From assembly GCA_902805545.1 (NCBI GenBank), contig CADCTD010000093.1, forward strand, positions 62,001 to 126,000: a DNA stretch of 64,000 nucleotides. Reading direction: 5' to 3'. This stretch comes from an uncultured Craurococcus sp. (GTDB lineage: Bacteria > Pseudomonadota > Alphaproteobacteria > Acetobacterales > Acetobacteraceae). How positions within the stretch are numbered: the stretch's first letter is position 1; each line of letters starts with the position of its first letter. The notes beneath the pieces were generated by a model. It searched no databases. It saw only the letters and a program-made list of their open reading frames with translations, and was not told where the DNA came from. Of the stretch, positions 7,627-16,418 are shown piece after piece. A program made the position numbers and the translations under genes.

Positions 7627-8958
7627 ATGACCTCCCATGCCGAACTCCTCCAGGACCTCGTCGCCGCCGCCCGCCGCGCCGGGGCCGACGCCGCGGACGC
7701 GCTGCTCGTGGCCTCCGCCTCGCTTTCCGTCCAGCGCCGCCTCGGCAGGATCGAGCAGCTGGAGCGCGCCGAGGGCTTCGACCTCGGCCTCCGCGTCTTC
7801 CTCGGCCAGCGCCAGGCCATCGTCTCCTCGACCGACCCCTCGCCCCGCGGCTTCCAGGCCCTGGCCGAGCGGGCCGTCGCCATGGCGAAGGTCGTGCCGG
7901 AGGATCCCTTCGCCGGCCTGCCCGATGCGCCGGACGGCCTGATCGCCTCCGCCCTCGAGCTGGAGGACCCCTCCGAGCCCAGCGCCGAGGCGCTCATCGC
8001 CCGCTGCGCCGCCGCCGAGGATGCCGCGCTCGCCATCGCCGGCGTGACCAACTCCGAAGGCGCCGATGCCGGCTTCTCGCGCTACACCATCGCCCTTGCC
8101 GCCAGCAACGGCTTCGCGGGCGAGTATGCCCGCACCAGCCATTCCATCTCCGCCACCGCGCTGGCGGGGCAGGGGACGGGGATGGAGCGCGACTACGACT
8201 ATTCCAGCGCCGTCTTCCTCGCCGACCTCGAGGATGCCGCCGCCATCGGCCGCCGCGCCGGGGAGAAGGCGGTCGCCCGCCTCAACCCGACCCGGCCGAA
8301 GACCGCCCGCATCCCCGTGGTCTACGACCCGCGCGTCGCCACCTCGCTGCTCGGCCACCTGGCCGGCGCCATCAACGGCGCCGCCGTTGCGCGGGGGACG
8401 AGCTTCCTGCGCGACCGGCTCGGCCAGCGCGTCATGGCCCCTGGCCTCTCGGTGATCGACGACCCGACTCGCCGCCGCGGCTTCCGCAGCCGGCCCTTCG
8501 ACGGGGAGGGGATGCAGGGCATCCGCCGCGCCATCGTAGAGGATGGGGTGCTCACCACCTGGATCCTCGACTGGCGCAGCGCCCGCCAGCTCGGCATGGC
8601 CTCCACCGGCCATGCCAGCCGCGGCACCGGCGGCCCGCCCGGCCCGGCGCCGACCAACCTCTACCTCGCCGCGGGCACCCTGACGCCCACGGCGCTGATG
8701 GCCGATATCCGGGAGGGGCTCTACGTCACCGAGCTGATCGGCATGGGCGTCAACGGCGTCACCGGGGACTACAGCCGCGGCGCCGCCGGCTTCATGATCC
8801 GCGACGGGGCGCTGGCCGAGCCGGTCTCCGAGGTCACCATCGCCGGCAATGTGAAGGACATGCTGCTCCACATGACGCCGGCCGACGACCTGGAATTCCG
8901 CCGCGGCACCGACAGCCCGACAGTGCGCGTCGAGGGCCTCACCATGGCCGGCGCCTGA
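7627..8958 (+). CDS. pmbA: Metalloprotease-related protein TldE/PmbA
   Basis: 443 residues, close to the E. coli PmbA length. The family works as a TldD-TldE heterodimer that trims unfolded or modified peptides; TldD carries the HExxH zinc site and TldE/PmbA does not. Consistent with that, I see no HExxH here. The C-terminal third has GTGGPPGPAPTNLYLAAG, the glycine-rich signature region, and GVNGVTGDYSRGAAGF, highly conserved in PmbA. The partner tldD is not in the window. Convergent with the RTX gene. Confidence 0.92.
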   Translation: MTSHAELLQDLVAAARRAGADAADALLVASASLSVQRRLGRIEQLERAEGFDLGLRVFLGQRQAIVSSTDPSPRGFQALAERAVAMAKVVPEDPFAGLPDAPDGLIASALELEDPSEPSAEALIARCAAAEDAALAIAGVTNSEGADAGFSRYTIALAASNGFAGEYARTSHSISATALAGQGTGMERDYDYSSAVFLADLEDAAAIGRRAGEKAVARLNPTRPKTARIPVVYDPRVATSLLGHLAGAINGAAVARGTSFLRDRLGQRVMAPGLSVIDDPTRRRGFRSRPFDGEGMQGIRRAIVEDGVLTTWILDWRSARQLGMASTGHASRGTGGPPGPAPTNLYLAAGTLTPTALMADIREGLYVTELIGMGVNGVTGDYSRGAAGFMIRDGALAEPVSEVTIAGNVKDMLLHMTPADDLEFRRGTDSPTVRVEGLTMAGA

Positions 8959-8966
8959 CGGCCGAA

Positions 8967-8992
8967 GGGGGCAGGGTCGCTACCCCGCCCCC
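8967..8992. terminator. Hairpin between convergent pmbA and RTX genes
   Basis: Stem GGGGGC(8967-8972)/GCCCCC(8987-8992) continues inward with GGGT/ACCC around a CGCT loop. It sits in the 42-bp gap between two convergent stops and could end transcription from both sides. There is no T-run, so intrinsic termination is not certain. Confidence 0.55.
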
Positions 8993-9000
8993 TGGGCCGT

Positions 9001-10539
9001 TCAGACGATCACCGTGAGGTCATCGATGCCGAAGTAGTTGTTGGCTCCGAAGCGCACCTCGTCCACCACGCCGAGATTCAGGCCATCGGCGATATCCACC
9101 TGATCGGCGGCGCCCTTCGGCACGACCACGTCGATCCCGCCGACCTTGACGCCATTGTTGTAGCCCTCGACCTTCAGGACCAGGACATCGCTCCTGGCCG
9201 AAGAAGCGAAGAATTTCGTCAGCTGGAAGTCCCCCCCGTCGGCGCGGGTGATGACCATGGGCGATCCGGCGATGCCGGGGTAGCCGTCCCGGTCGATGCC
9301 ATCGGCCTCGCCGATGAAGGCGAGGTTCTCGCCGGACCGGGTGGCATAGCCGAGGCTGCCATCCGGGTTGTAGAGGCCGGTCTGCGCGAAGTTGAAGTCG
9401 GCGTAGGAGGTCAGCGGGTGCTCTGCGCCCTCGGCCAGCGCCTCCTTGTCGAAGGTCAAGGTCGTCTCGACCTCGACCTTCTCGAAGCCGCTTATCTTGG
9501 CGCCCATGGTGGCGAAGCTGTACTGCGCCCAGGGGGTGCTCGCCATGGACGCCTTCAATCCGGCAAGCTGGGTGGTGAAGGCGGCGGACTGGAAGATCTC
9601 GTCGGTGACGCTCAGCCGCAGCACGTCGTAGCCGTTGCCGCCATCGGCGATGTCGCGGGCCAGTGTATCGGTCGTCGCGGCGACCAGGTTGACGAGATCG
9701 CTGCCCTCGCCGGCATAGATCGTGTCGGTGTTGCTGTCGACCGCGCTGAAGATCGAGTCGTTGCCGCCATCGCCGGTGATGAAGGCGCTGCCGCCGGTTA
9801 CGAAGATGAAGTCGTTGCCTTCGCCGCCGTAGAACTGGCCGCTGGTGATGCCGGAGCCCAGGATGGTGTCGTTGCCGCCATCCCCCGTGACGAACTGCAC
9901 CCCGGCCCCGACCAGCACCGTGTCGTTGCCCGCGCCGGCGAAGACCATGTTGTTGCCGTTGCCGGCGTCGAGATGGTCGTTGCCGTCATCGCCGGTGATG
10001 AAGTCGTTGCCGCCCGTGGCACGCACGCAGTCGTTGCCGGCGCCGCCATGGACGGTGTTGTTGCCGCTGGCCACGTCGATGTAGTCGTTCCCGGCATCGC
10101 CGATCACGAGGTCGTTGCCGCTGTCCGCATAGACGGTATCGTTGCCGGTGCCGGCATAGACGGTGTTGTTGCCCAGCCCGGTGCCGATCAGGTCGTTGCC
10201 GTCGTCGCCCTGCAGCGTATCGTTGTTGACGCTGCCGAGCAGGGTATCGTCGCCGGCGCCGCCATAGAGGGTGTTCACGCCGGCATAGTCCTCTAGCAGG
10301 TCGTTGCCGTCACCGCCGAAGAGCTGGTCGTTGCCCTTGCCGCCATCCAGGGCGTCGTTGCCGCCATTGCCGAACAGCATGTCGTTGCCGTCCTGGCCAT
10401 GGAGCTTGTCATTCAGGCTGGAGCCCCAGACGCCGTCATTGCCGCTCCCGGCATAGACCGTCAGGCCATCGAAGCCGGTGATGTCGGTGGTTTCGATCCA
10501 TTCGGGACCATTGGTCCCGAATACGAGTTTCCTGGCCAT
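9001..10539 (-). CDS. RTX (hemolysin-type calcium-binding repeat) secreted protein
   Basis: 512 residues from the ATG at 10539, which has AGGGGA about 10 nt upstream; no N-terminal signal peptide, as expected for type I secretion. Residues 31-290 are nonapeptide repeats of GGxGxDxLx type ([25 protein letters not shown]), which fold as calcium-bound beta-rolls in this family. Residues 87-267 form five units of 36 residues (four nonamers each). Residues about 390-512 form a separate domain ([12 protein letters not shown]...[10 protein letters not shown]), perhaps a jelly-roll with the export signal. No protease, lipase or other catalytic motif is visible, so an adhesin, S-layer or matrix role is more likely than a toxin. 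No type I exporter genes are nearby. Confidence 0.88.
   Translation of the reverse strand: MARKLVFGTNGPEWIETTDITGFDGLTVYAGSGNDGVWGSSLNDKLHGQDGNDMLFGNGGNDALDGGKGNDQLFGGDGNDLLEDYAGVNTLYGGAGDDTLLGSVNNDTLQGDDGNDLIGTGLGNNTVYAGTGNDTVYADSGNDLVIGDAGNDYIDVASGNNTVHGGAGNDCVRATGGNDFITGDDGNDHLDAGNGNNMVFAGAGNDTVLVGAGVQFVTGDGGNDTILGSGITSGQFYGGEGNDFIFVTGGSAFITGDGGNDSIFSAVDSNTDTIYAGEGSDLVNLVAATTDTLARDIADGGNGYDVLRLSVTDEIFQSAAFTTQLAGLKASMASTPWAQYSFATMGAKISGFEKVEVETTLTFDKEALAEGAEHPLTSYADFNFAQTGLYNPDGSLGYATRSGENLAFIGEADGIDRDGYPGIAGSPMVITRADGGDFQLTKFFASSARSDVLVLKVEGYNNGVKVGGIDVVVPKGAADQVDIADGLNLGVVDEVRFGANNYFGIDDLTVIV
9739..10281 (-). repeat. 108-bp (36-residue) tandem super-repeat inside the RTX gene
   Basis: Five consecutive units encode residues 87-122, 123-158, 159-194, 195-230 and 231-267. 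Each unit holds four nonamers; the first nonamer of each is the degenerate type G(N/V)NTVYAGx and the third resembles (G/N)NDxVxGDx. The last unit begins irregularly ([10 protein letters not shown], one residue longer). Units share pattern but differ in sequence, so expansion is not recent. Confidence 0.75.
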
Positions 10540-10932
10540 GTCCCTATCGTCCCCTGGCGGCAGCGACACGATCGTCGCCTCGCGCCCGATTTCGAGGCGC
10601 GCCGTTAACTTATCGGAAAGTTCGGGAGGGCGATCCAGAATACGAGACGGAAATCGTTTTTGTGAACGGATTGTCCGGCTCGGAGGCGAACTCGGTTGTG
10701 CCGGCCCCATGGCAAGGCCCCCGGGGGCCGCGGAGGTCCAGTCCCATGCTCAGGGATGCGGAACCGATACCGGAAAAGGGCCGTTTCAGCGCTTCCAGGC
10801 TCATGGCTTCGCCGCGCCGGGCTGCCTGTTGCACGATGGCCTCGCCTTGCGGAACGGCACCGGTTCCGGTCGCAATTGGCCGGCTGCCTCCCTATATTGC
10901 GGATAATTCAGAAACACGGAGATCCAAGTCTG
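10540..10932. promoter_or_regulatory. Intergenic region between divergent RTX and Tim44-like genes
   Basis: About 390 bp with no credible gene. It must contain promoters for both flanking genes. A 14-bp perfect palindrome GGCCCCCGGGGGCC lies at 10716-10729. The last 40 bases before the Tim44-like ATG are unusually AT-rich for this genome (CCTATATTGCGGATAATTC), with TATATT and ATAATT as -10 candidates. I could not fix transcription starts. Confidence 0.4.
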
Positions 10933-11886
10933 ATGCGTCGCCCCGCCCTCTTCCTCGCCGCCGCTGTCCTGGCGCTGGCCCCTGCGCTCGCCGATGCGCG
11001 GCCGGGCGGCGGCACCTCGACCGGTAGCCGCGGCAGCCGCACCTATAGCGCCCCGCCCGCCACCACGACCGCGCCGAACGCCGCACGGCCGATGGAGCGC
11101 TCGATGGATGCTGGCCGCCCGGCCGCAACCGCCGGCCAGCAGGCCGCCCGTCCGCCGATCGGCCAGCCCAACCCGGCCGGCGGCTTCTTCTCCCGCTCGC
11201 CCTTCATGGCGGCGATGATGGGCGGCCTGATCGGCGTCGGCCTCGGCGGCCTGCTCTTCGGCAACGGCCTGTTCGCCGGCTTCACCGGCCTCGGCTCGAT
11301 CCTCGGCCTGCTGCTGCAGATCGGGCTGATCTTCCTCGTCGTCCGGCTGGTGATGGGCTTCATCCGCCGTCGCCAGCCGCAGCCCGCCATGGCCGGGATG
11401 CCGCAGGGCATGGCCCGCGAGGCGATGGCCAGCCCGCCGCCCGTCGCTCGCGGCGGCGCCGGTGGTGCGCCTTCGGCGGCCATCCAGGTCACGCCGGCCG
11501 ATTTCCAGGCTTTCGAGGCCGCGCTCCGGCAGGTGAACGAGGCCTGGAACCGCCAGGACGAGGCTGGGATGCGCGCCGTCGTCACCCCCGAGATGCTGCG
11601 CTACTTCGGTGACGACCTGGCTGATCTCGACCGCCGCGGCCTCCGCAACGAGACCCGCGACGTGAAGCTGGAGCAGGGCGACCTCGCCGAGGCCTGGCGC
11701 GAGGGCAGCCGGGAGTTCGCCACCGTCGCCATGCGCTTCTCGATGGTCGACGTGACCCGCCGGGTCAGCGACGGCACGGTGGTTGAGGGTGACCCCAACC
11801 GCCGCACCGAGGCGACCGAACTCTGGACCTTCCTCCGCGTCCAGGGCGGCCCCTGGATGCTCTCCGCGGTCCAGCAGACCGGTTGA
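10933..11886 (+). CDS. Tim44-like domain membrane protein
   Basis: 317 residues. A signal-like N-terminus (MRRPALFLAAAVLALAPALADA) is followed by a low-complexity Gly/Ser/Pro/Ala stretch, a glycine-zipper hydrophobic region (GGLIGVGLGGLLFG) and a second hydrophobic segment (LLLQIGLIFLVVRLVMGF) ending in RRRQPQP. The C-terminal 140 residues (FEAALRQVNEAWNRQDE...VVTPEMLRYFGDDL...TELWTFLRV) match the Tim44-like NTF2-fold domain. In mitochondria that domain belongs to the import motor; the function of bacterial relatives is not settled. ATG 10933 is chosen because the signal segment begins there. Confidence 0.85.
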   Translation: MRRPALFLAAAVLALAPALADARPGGGTSTGSRGSRTYSAPPATTTAPNAARPMERSMDAGRPAATAGQQAARPPIGQPNPAGGFFSRSPFMAAMMGGLIGVGLGGLLFGNGLFAGFTGLGSILGLLLQIGLIFLVVRLVMGFIRRRQPQPAMAGMPQGMAREAMASPPPVARGGAGGAPSAAIQVTPADFQAFEAALRQVNEAWNRQDEAGMRAVVTPEMLRYFGDDLADLDRRGLRNETRDVKLEQGDLAEAWREGSREFATVAMRFSMVDVTRRVSDGTVVEGDPNRRTEATELWTFLRVQGGPWMLSAVQQTG

Positions 11887-11912
11887 TACGCTTCACTATT
11901 CCGTCACAAAAG

Positions 11913-11942
11913 CGCCGCCATCCCCGGGAGGGGGTGGCGGCG
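11913..11942 (+). terminator. Strong hairpin after the Tim44-like gene
   Basis: A 13-bp stem (11913-11925 with 11930-11942, one T-G pair) closes a GGGA loop, 26 bp after the stop. No T-run follows, so it may end or protect the transcript rather than act as a classical intrinsic terminator. Confidence 0.55.
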
Positions 11943-12020
11943 TCGTCGTAATTGTGGCCGGCTGGGGCCAAATCATGGCATAACCATGGCAGACCCTGTC
12001 TCATTCGCCGGAGGCTCCAC

Positions 12021-12206
12021 ATGCTCCCACTCTGCTTCCTGGCCGTTTTTGCCGCTGTCGGTGGCCTGGCCGCCGTCGGCTTGGCCCTCGGTACCGCCGC
12101 CGCCTCGGCCGTCCTGCTTGCCGCGCCGGTGCTCGGCCTCGTCTCGCTGACCAGCGGCCTCGCCGCCGCCGTCCTGGCGCTGCGCCGGAAGAGCGTCTTC
12201 GCCTGA
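12021..12206 (+). CDS. Small hydrophobic membrane protein (unknown)
   Basis: 61 residues from an ATG preceded by CGGAGG at 12009-12014, good spacing. It is almost wholly hydrophobic: two closely spaced membrane segments (about residues 3-25 and 30-53), rich in Ala, Leu and Gly, ending RRKSVFA. No family recognised. Start, ribosome site and base composition support a real gene. It stands alone between the Tim44-like gene and the envelope operon. Confidence 0.6.
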   Translation: MLPLCFLAVFAAVGGLAAVGLALGTAAASAVLLAAPVLGLVSLTSGLAAAVLALRRKSVFA

Positions 12207-12283
12207 GGCCGGGGCAGGCCGCCCTGCCTATTCCGGCTGCGCATGGGGCGTGCTAGGGCGGCGGGCCCCATGCCTCGCCCGCC

Positions 12284-12985
12284 ATGCTCCGCCGCCTGAT
12301 CCGGCATCCCACCACCCAGGCGGCCTTCGCCAAGGCGCTCGGCCTCTACCTCGCATTGGTCTTCCGCACCACGCGCTGGACCCTGCTCGGAGAGCGGCAC
12401 CTGGCGGCCGCCCTCGGCCCTGAAGCCGGCCCTGGGGGCCGCCCCATCCTCGCCGCCTTCTGGCATGAGCGCCTGCCGATGATGCCGATGCTCTGGCTGC
12501 GCGCCCGCGCCGCCGAGCGCCGCCTCGCCGCCGTCCGCGCCCATGTCCTCGTCTCCCGCCACCGCGACGGTCGCTTCATCGGCGACATCGTCCGCCGCTT
12601 CCGGCTGGAACTCGTCCATGCCTCCACCTCGCGCGGCGGCGCCACCGGCATGCGGCAGCTGCTGCGGGTGCTCGAGCAGGGGGACATGGTCGTCATCACC
12701 CCGGACGGGCCTCGCGGCCCGCGCCGCCAGGCCGCCCCCGGCGTCGCCCAGCTCGCAGCGCTCGCCGGCATCCCGGTCCTGCCCTGCGCCGCCCACACCA
12801 GCCGCGCCCGCCTGCTGGGGAGCTGGGACCGGATGGTGCTGCCGCTGCCCTTCGCCCGCGGCGTGCTGGTGATGGGCCCGCCAGTTGCCGTCGACCGTGC
12901 CGCGCCGCTCGCCGCCCTGCCGGCGATCGAGGCCGCGCTCAGCGCCGCCTGCGACACGGCCGATGCCTGGGTCGCCGCCGCATGA
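12284..12985 (+). CDS. DUF374 lysophospholipid acyltransferase-like protein
   Basis: 233 residues. FWHERLPMMPML carries the His-containing acyltransferase motif, and PDGPRGPRRQAAPGVAQLAALAGIPVLP is the typical DUF374 block. Members are fused or adjacent to lipid A genes and probably acylate a lipid at the inner membrane; the substrate is not established. It overlaps kdtA by 4 bases (ATGA), first gene of a four-gene envelope operon. Confidence 0.9.
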   Translation: MLRRLIRHPTTQAAFAKALGLYLALVFRTTRWTLLGERHLAAALGPEAGPGGRPILAAFWHERLPMMPMLWLRARAAERRLAAVRAHVLVSRHRDGRFIGDIVRRFRLELVHASTSRGGATGMRQLLRVLEQGDMVVITPDGPRGPRRQAAPGVAQLAALAGIPVLPCAAHTSRARLLGSWDRMVLPLPFARGVLVMGPPVAVDRAAPLAALPAIEAALSAACDTADAWVAAA

Positions 12986-14298
12986 GCCTTGCCGCCTGGG
13001 CCTGGCGCTGCGGCGCCACGCTGGCCGCCCCGGTGCTGCCGCTCTGGCTGCGGCACCGCCTGCGCCGCGGCAAGGAACTCGCGGCCCGCCTGCCGGAACG
13101 CCGCGGCCTGAACGCTGCCCGCCCGCCGGGGCGCCTGATCTGGCTGCATGCGGCGAGCATCGGCGAGACCCTCTCGCTGCTGCCGGTGCTGGAGGCGCTG
13201 GCCGCCCTTGCCCCCACCGTCGGCATCCTGCTGACCACCGGCACCGTCACCAGCGCCGCCCTGCTCGAGCGGCGCCTGCCGCCCGCGCTCCGCCAGCGGG
13301 TGACCCACCGCTTCGCCCCGCTCGACGTGCCTGGCTGGGTCGCCCGCTTCCTCGACGCCTGGCGCCCCGACGCCGCCGGCCTCGTCGAGTCGGAGCTCTG
13401 GCCGAACCTGATCCGCGCCGCCCGGGCCCGCCGGCTGCCGCTGGTGCTGATCAACGGCCGCCTGTCGGCCCGCTCCGCCGCGCGCTGGCGCCTCGCCCCG
13501 GCGCTGGGGCGGGAGCTGATGGGCGCCTTCACCCTCGTCCTGGCGCAGAGCCCGGCCGATGCGGTCCGCTTCGCCGGCCTTGGCGCCCGCCGGGTCAGGG
13601 CCCTGGGCAACCTGAAGGAGGCCGCGCCGCCGCTGCCGGCGGACCCGGCCGCGCTTGCGGCGCTGCAGGCGGCGGTCGGCACCCGCCCGGTCTTGCTTGG
13701 CGCCGCCACCCATCCGGGCGAGGAAGCGATGCTGCTCGCCGCCCATCGCCTGCTCGCCCCCGACTTCCCCGGCCTGCTCACCATCCTCGCCCCCCGCCAC
13801 CCCGAGCGTGGCCCTGGCCTCGAGGCCGAGGCCGCCGGCTTCCCGCTCGCCCGCCGCAGCATCGGCGCACTCCCCGGCCCGGAGACGGCCCTCTACATCG
13901 CCGACACGCTCGGGGAACTCGGCCTCTTCTACCGCCTTGCCCATGTTGCCCTGGTCGGTGGCTCCCTCGTGCCGCATGGCGGGCAGAACCCGCTGGAGCC
14001 GGCCCGCCTCGGCTGCCCCATCCTGCTCGGCCCCCATACTGCCAATTTCGCCGATATCGCCGCCAGGTTGATCGCCGCCGGCGGCGCTCGCCGGGTCGAG
14101 CCGGCGGAGCCGGGGGCGCTGGCCGGGGCCGTCCACGCCGTGCTATCCAACCCCGATCATGGCCGAAATCTGGCAGAGGCCGCCGCCGCCGCCGTCGCGC
14201 CGGCCGCCACCCTGCCGGACCAGGTGGCCGGGGCGCTGCTTCGCCTCCTGCCGCCCGGCCCAGACGGGGACAAGGAACCATCGACGCCCGATGCCTAG
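12982..14298 (+). CDS. waaA: 3-deoxy-D-manno-octulosonic acid (Kdo) transferase
   Basis: 438 residues. Adds Kdo from CMP-Kdo to the lipid A precursor at the cytoplasmic face of the inner membrane. Family motifs: HAASIGETLSLLPVLEAL near residue 55, TTGTVTSA, LVESELWPNLI around residue 135, and the GT-B C-terminal domain with GGSLVPHGGQNPLEPA, a hallmark of KdtA/WaaA. Length agrees with family (about 420-430). Coupled to the DUF374 gene upstream and followed by lpxK after 21 bp. Confidence 0.95.
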   Translation: MSLAAWAWRCGATLAAPVLPLWLRHRLRRGKELAARLPERRGLNAARPPGRLIWLHAASIGETLSLLPVLEALAALAPTVGILLTTGTVTSAALLERRLPPALRQRVTHRFAPLDVPGWVARFLDAWRPDAAGLVESELWPNLIRAARARRLPLVLINGRLSARSAARWRLAPALGRELMGAFTLVLAQSPADAVRFAGLGARRVRALGNLKEAAPPLPADPAALAALQAAVGTRPVLLGAATHPGEEAMLLAAHRLLAPDFPGLLTILAPRHPERGPGLEAEAAGFPLARRSIGALPGPETALYIADTLGELGLFYRLAHVALVGGSLVPHGGQNPLEPARLGCPILLGPHTANFADIAARLIAAGGARRVEPAEPGALAGAVHAVLSNPDHGRNLAEAAAAAVAPAATLPDQVAGALLRLLPPGPDGDKEPSTPDA

Positions 14299-14319
14299 TG
14301 ACGAGATGGCCACCAGCTG

Positions 14320-15309
14320 ATGCGGGCTCCGGACTTCTGGGGCGGTGACGGCTCCGGCCTGCTGCCGCTGCTGCTCGCGCCCATCGCCTCGCTCTATGGG
14401 GCGGCAACGGCGCGGCGCATGGCGAAGCCCGGCTGGCTGGCCCCGGTGCCGGTGATATGCTGCGGCAACGCCACGGCGGGCGGCGCCGGCAAGACCACCG
14501 TCGCGCTCGACATCGGCCAGCGCCTCGCCAATCGCGGCATCGCCGTGCATTTCCTCCTCCGCGGCTATGGCGGCAGGCTGCGCGGCCCGGTCCGCGTCGA
14601 CCCCGGCCTGCATGACAGCCAGGCCGTCGGCGACGAGGCGCTGCTGCTCGCCGCCGAGCGCCCCGCCTGGATCTCCGCCGACCGCGCTGCCGGCGCCCGA
14701 GCCGCCGTCGCCGCCGGCGCCCAGGCCATCATCATGGATGACGGGCTGCAGAACCCGACGCTGGAGAAGGACCTCTCCCTCCTCATCGTCGACGGCCAGT
14801 TCGGTTTCGGCAACAACCGCATCATCCCGGCGGGGCCCCTGCGCGAGCCGGTCGCCGCCGCCGCCGCCCGCTGCCGCGCCGCTGTCATGATCGGCGAGGA
14901 CGAGGCCAATGCGGCGAGCCTGCTGCCCCCCGGCACCCGCATCCTCCGCGCCCGGCAGCGCCCGGCGCCGGAGACGGCGATGCTCGCCGGCCAGCCGGTG
15001 CATGCCTTCTGCGGCATCGGCAACCCGAAGAAATTCTTTGCCACCCTGACCGAGATCGGCGCCGTCGTTGCCGGCCGGGCCCCCTTCGCCGACCACTACC
15101 CCTTCGACGAGGGCGACATGCGCGAGATCCTGGCCGAGGCCGACCGGCTACGCGCCATCCCCGTCACCACCCGCAAGGACTTCGTCCGCATTCCGGCCGC
15201 CTTCCGCAGCCGGGTGACGGTGGTGAACATCGGCCTGGAATGGGAGGATACGGCAGCGATCGAGGCGCTGCTCGACCCGCTCGCCCAGCGGGTGCCGATC
15301 CCGGCCTGA
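14320..15309 (+). CDS. lpxK: Tetraacyldisaccharide 4'-kinase
   Basis: 329 residues. Phosphorylates the 4' position of the lipid A disaccharide precursor. The P-loop reads GNATAGGAGKTTVALDIG; FLLRGYGG follows, and IIMDDGLQNPTLEKDLSLLIVDG is the characteristic LpxK block with the paired Asp residues. HAFCGIGNPKKFF and the DHYPF motif near the C-terminus are also present. It lies between waaA and the lauroyl acyltransferase, so this operon gives Kdo transfer, 4' phosphorylation and late acylation. Confidence 0.96.
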   Translation: MRAPDFWGGDGSGLLPLLLAPIASLYGAATARRMAKPGWLAPVPVICCGNATAGGAGKTTVALDIGQRLANRGIAVHFLLRGYGGRLRGPVRVDPGLHDSQAVGDEALLLAAERPAWISADRAAGARAAVAAGAQAIIMDDGLQNPTLEKDLSLLIVDGQFGFGNNRIIPAGPLREPVAAAAARCRAAVMIGEDEANAASLLPPGTRILRARQRPAPETAMLAGQPVHAFCGIGNPKKFFATLTEIGAVVAGRAPFADHYPFDEGDMREILAEADRLRAIPVTTRKDFVRIPAAFRSRVTVVNIGLEWEDTAAIEALLDPLAQRVPIPA

Positions 15310-15310
15310 C

Positions 15311-16177
15311 ATGGCGCACGTCCAGCATCGGCTCGAAACCGCGGCCGCCCGGCTGCTGCTCGGCATCTCGCGCCGACTCGGCCCTCGCCGCGCCTCCGAC
15401 TTCGGCGGCTGGCTGGCGCGCAGCATCGGCCCGCTGCTGCCCGTCACCCGCACCGCCCGCCACAACCTGTCCCGCACCCTGCCGGGCCTCCCCGCCGCCG
15501 AGCGCGACCGCGTGGTGCGCGCCATGTGGGACAATCTCGGCCGCACGGCCGCCGAACTGGCGCATCTCCCGGCGTTGGAATGGGAGATGGAGGGCAGGGA
15601 GCACCTCGCCCCCATCGCGGAACAGGGCGGCCCGGCCATCCTCGTCTCCGGCCATATAGGCAATTGGGAGGTGCTGCCCCCTGCGCTCGCCACCATGGGC
15701 ATCCGCATGGGCAGCGTCTACCGCGCCGCCGACAATGCGGAGGTTGATGCCCTCATCGCCGCCTGCCGCGCCGAGGCCGTGGCGGGCGACCCGCTGCCGC
15801 TCTTCCCGAAAGGCTCCGCCGGCGCCCGCGCCGCGCTGCGCTACCTGTCGCAGGGCGGCGTCCTCGGCATGCTCGCCGACCAGAAGCTGAACGATGGCAT
15901 CGCCGCCCCGCTGCTCGGCCTGCCGGCGATGACCGCCCCGGCGCCGGCCCAGCTGGCGCTCCGCTTCGGTTGCCCGATCATCCCCGGCCGCGTCCAGCGC
16001 CTCGGCCCCTGCCGCTTCCGCCTGGTGGTGGAGCCGCCCCTGCCGGTGCCGCCCGGCCCGGACCGGCAGGCGCAGATCCTGGCGCTGACGACGGCGATCA
16101 ACGATCGGCTCTCCGCCTGGATCACGGAGCGTCCGGCGGAGTGGCTCTGGCTGCATCGCCGCTGGCCGGCGGGGTAG
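15311..16177 (+). CDS. Lipid A biosynthesis late acyltransferase (LpxL/HtrB family)
   Basis: 288 residues. The catalytic H-x4-E motif is SGHIGNWEVLPPAL; VYRAADNAEVD and the later ADQKLNDGIAAPLLGLPAMT are typical of LpxL-type enzymes, which move an acyl chain from acyl-ACP to Kdo2-lipid A. LpxL versus LpxM specificity cannot be read. It starts one base after the lpxK stop, so coupling is likely. It ends the envelope operon. Confidence 0.9.
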   Translation: MAHVQHRLETAAARLLLGISRRLGPRRASDFGGWLARSIGPLLPVTRTARHNLSRTLPGLPAAERDRVVRAMWDNLGRTAAELAHLPALEWEMEGREHLAPIAEQGGPAILVSGHIGNWEVLPPALATMGIRMGSVYRAADNAEVDALIAACRAEAVAGDPLPLFPKGSAGARAALRYLSQGGVLGMLADQKLNDGIAAPLLGLPAMTAPAPAQLALRFGCPIIPGRVQRLGPCRFRLVVEPPLPVPPGPDRQAQILALTTAINDRLSAWITERPAEWLWLHRRWPAG

Positions 16178-16187
16178 CGCCGCCGCT

Positions 16188-16350
16188 CAGTCCAGCCGCT
16201 CCAGCAGCGCCCGCAGCGTCATCGAGCGCCCCATACCGACCGCGTCCTGCCCACCACCTCATCATCGGTCGAATGGTCGCCGAGGCCGAGGCGCCGCTCT
16301 CCAGCGCGACCAGCCGCTTCCACCAGCAGGCCGACCCCGGCGCCTGACCC
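16188..16350 (-). pseudogene. Short decayed gene 3' remnant (unknown family)
   Basis: The minus strand shows coding-like pieces in more than one frame: AGVGLLVEAAG, then GDHSTDDEVVGRT, then, after an apparent frameshift, DAVGMGRSMTLRALLERLD and a stop at 16188. Each piece alone looks like protein but no frame is open throughout and no start is visible. I take it as the shifted 3' end of a lost gene. Family not recognised. Confidence 0.3.
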
Positions 16351-16365
16351 GGGCCGGCTCGATGG

Positions 16366-16409
16366 ACTATACCGGCTGGACGGTTGACAAACCGTCCAGC
16401 CGGTATAGT
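16366..16409. promoter_or_regulatory. Long perfect palindrome: likely TetR operator and promoter
   Basis: Two exact 20-base arms, 16366-16385 and 16390-16409, flank a GACA spacer. Each arm contains ACCGnCnnGnCGGT, itself an imperfect dyad, so the site could take two regulator dimers. TTGACA (16384-16389) and TATAGT (16404-16409) lie within it, though with a short 14-bp spacing. TATAGT ends 9 nt before the TetR ATG. The placement is that of a self-regulating TetR operator covering the promoter. Confidence 0.75.
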
Positions 16410-16418
16410 TTGAACCTC

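Noticed and set aside
5356-8871. An 1171-codon open frame antisense to the molybdenum hydroxylase and pmbA genes
   Set aside because: Its composition is that expected of the complement of G/C-ending codons, it has no recognisable domain, and both sense genes are clear. Similar long antisense frames lie opposite ctaD (32466-34796) and acnA (41474-44254).
9001-10539. RTX protein as a secreted protease or lipase
   Set aside because: No HExxHxxGxxH, GxSxG or other catalytic motif in any part of the chain.
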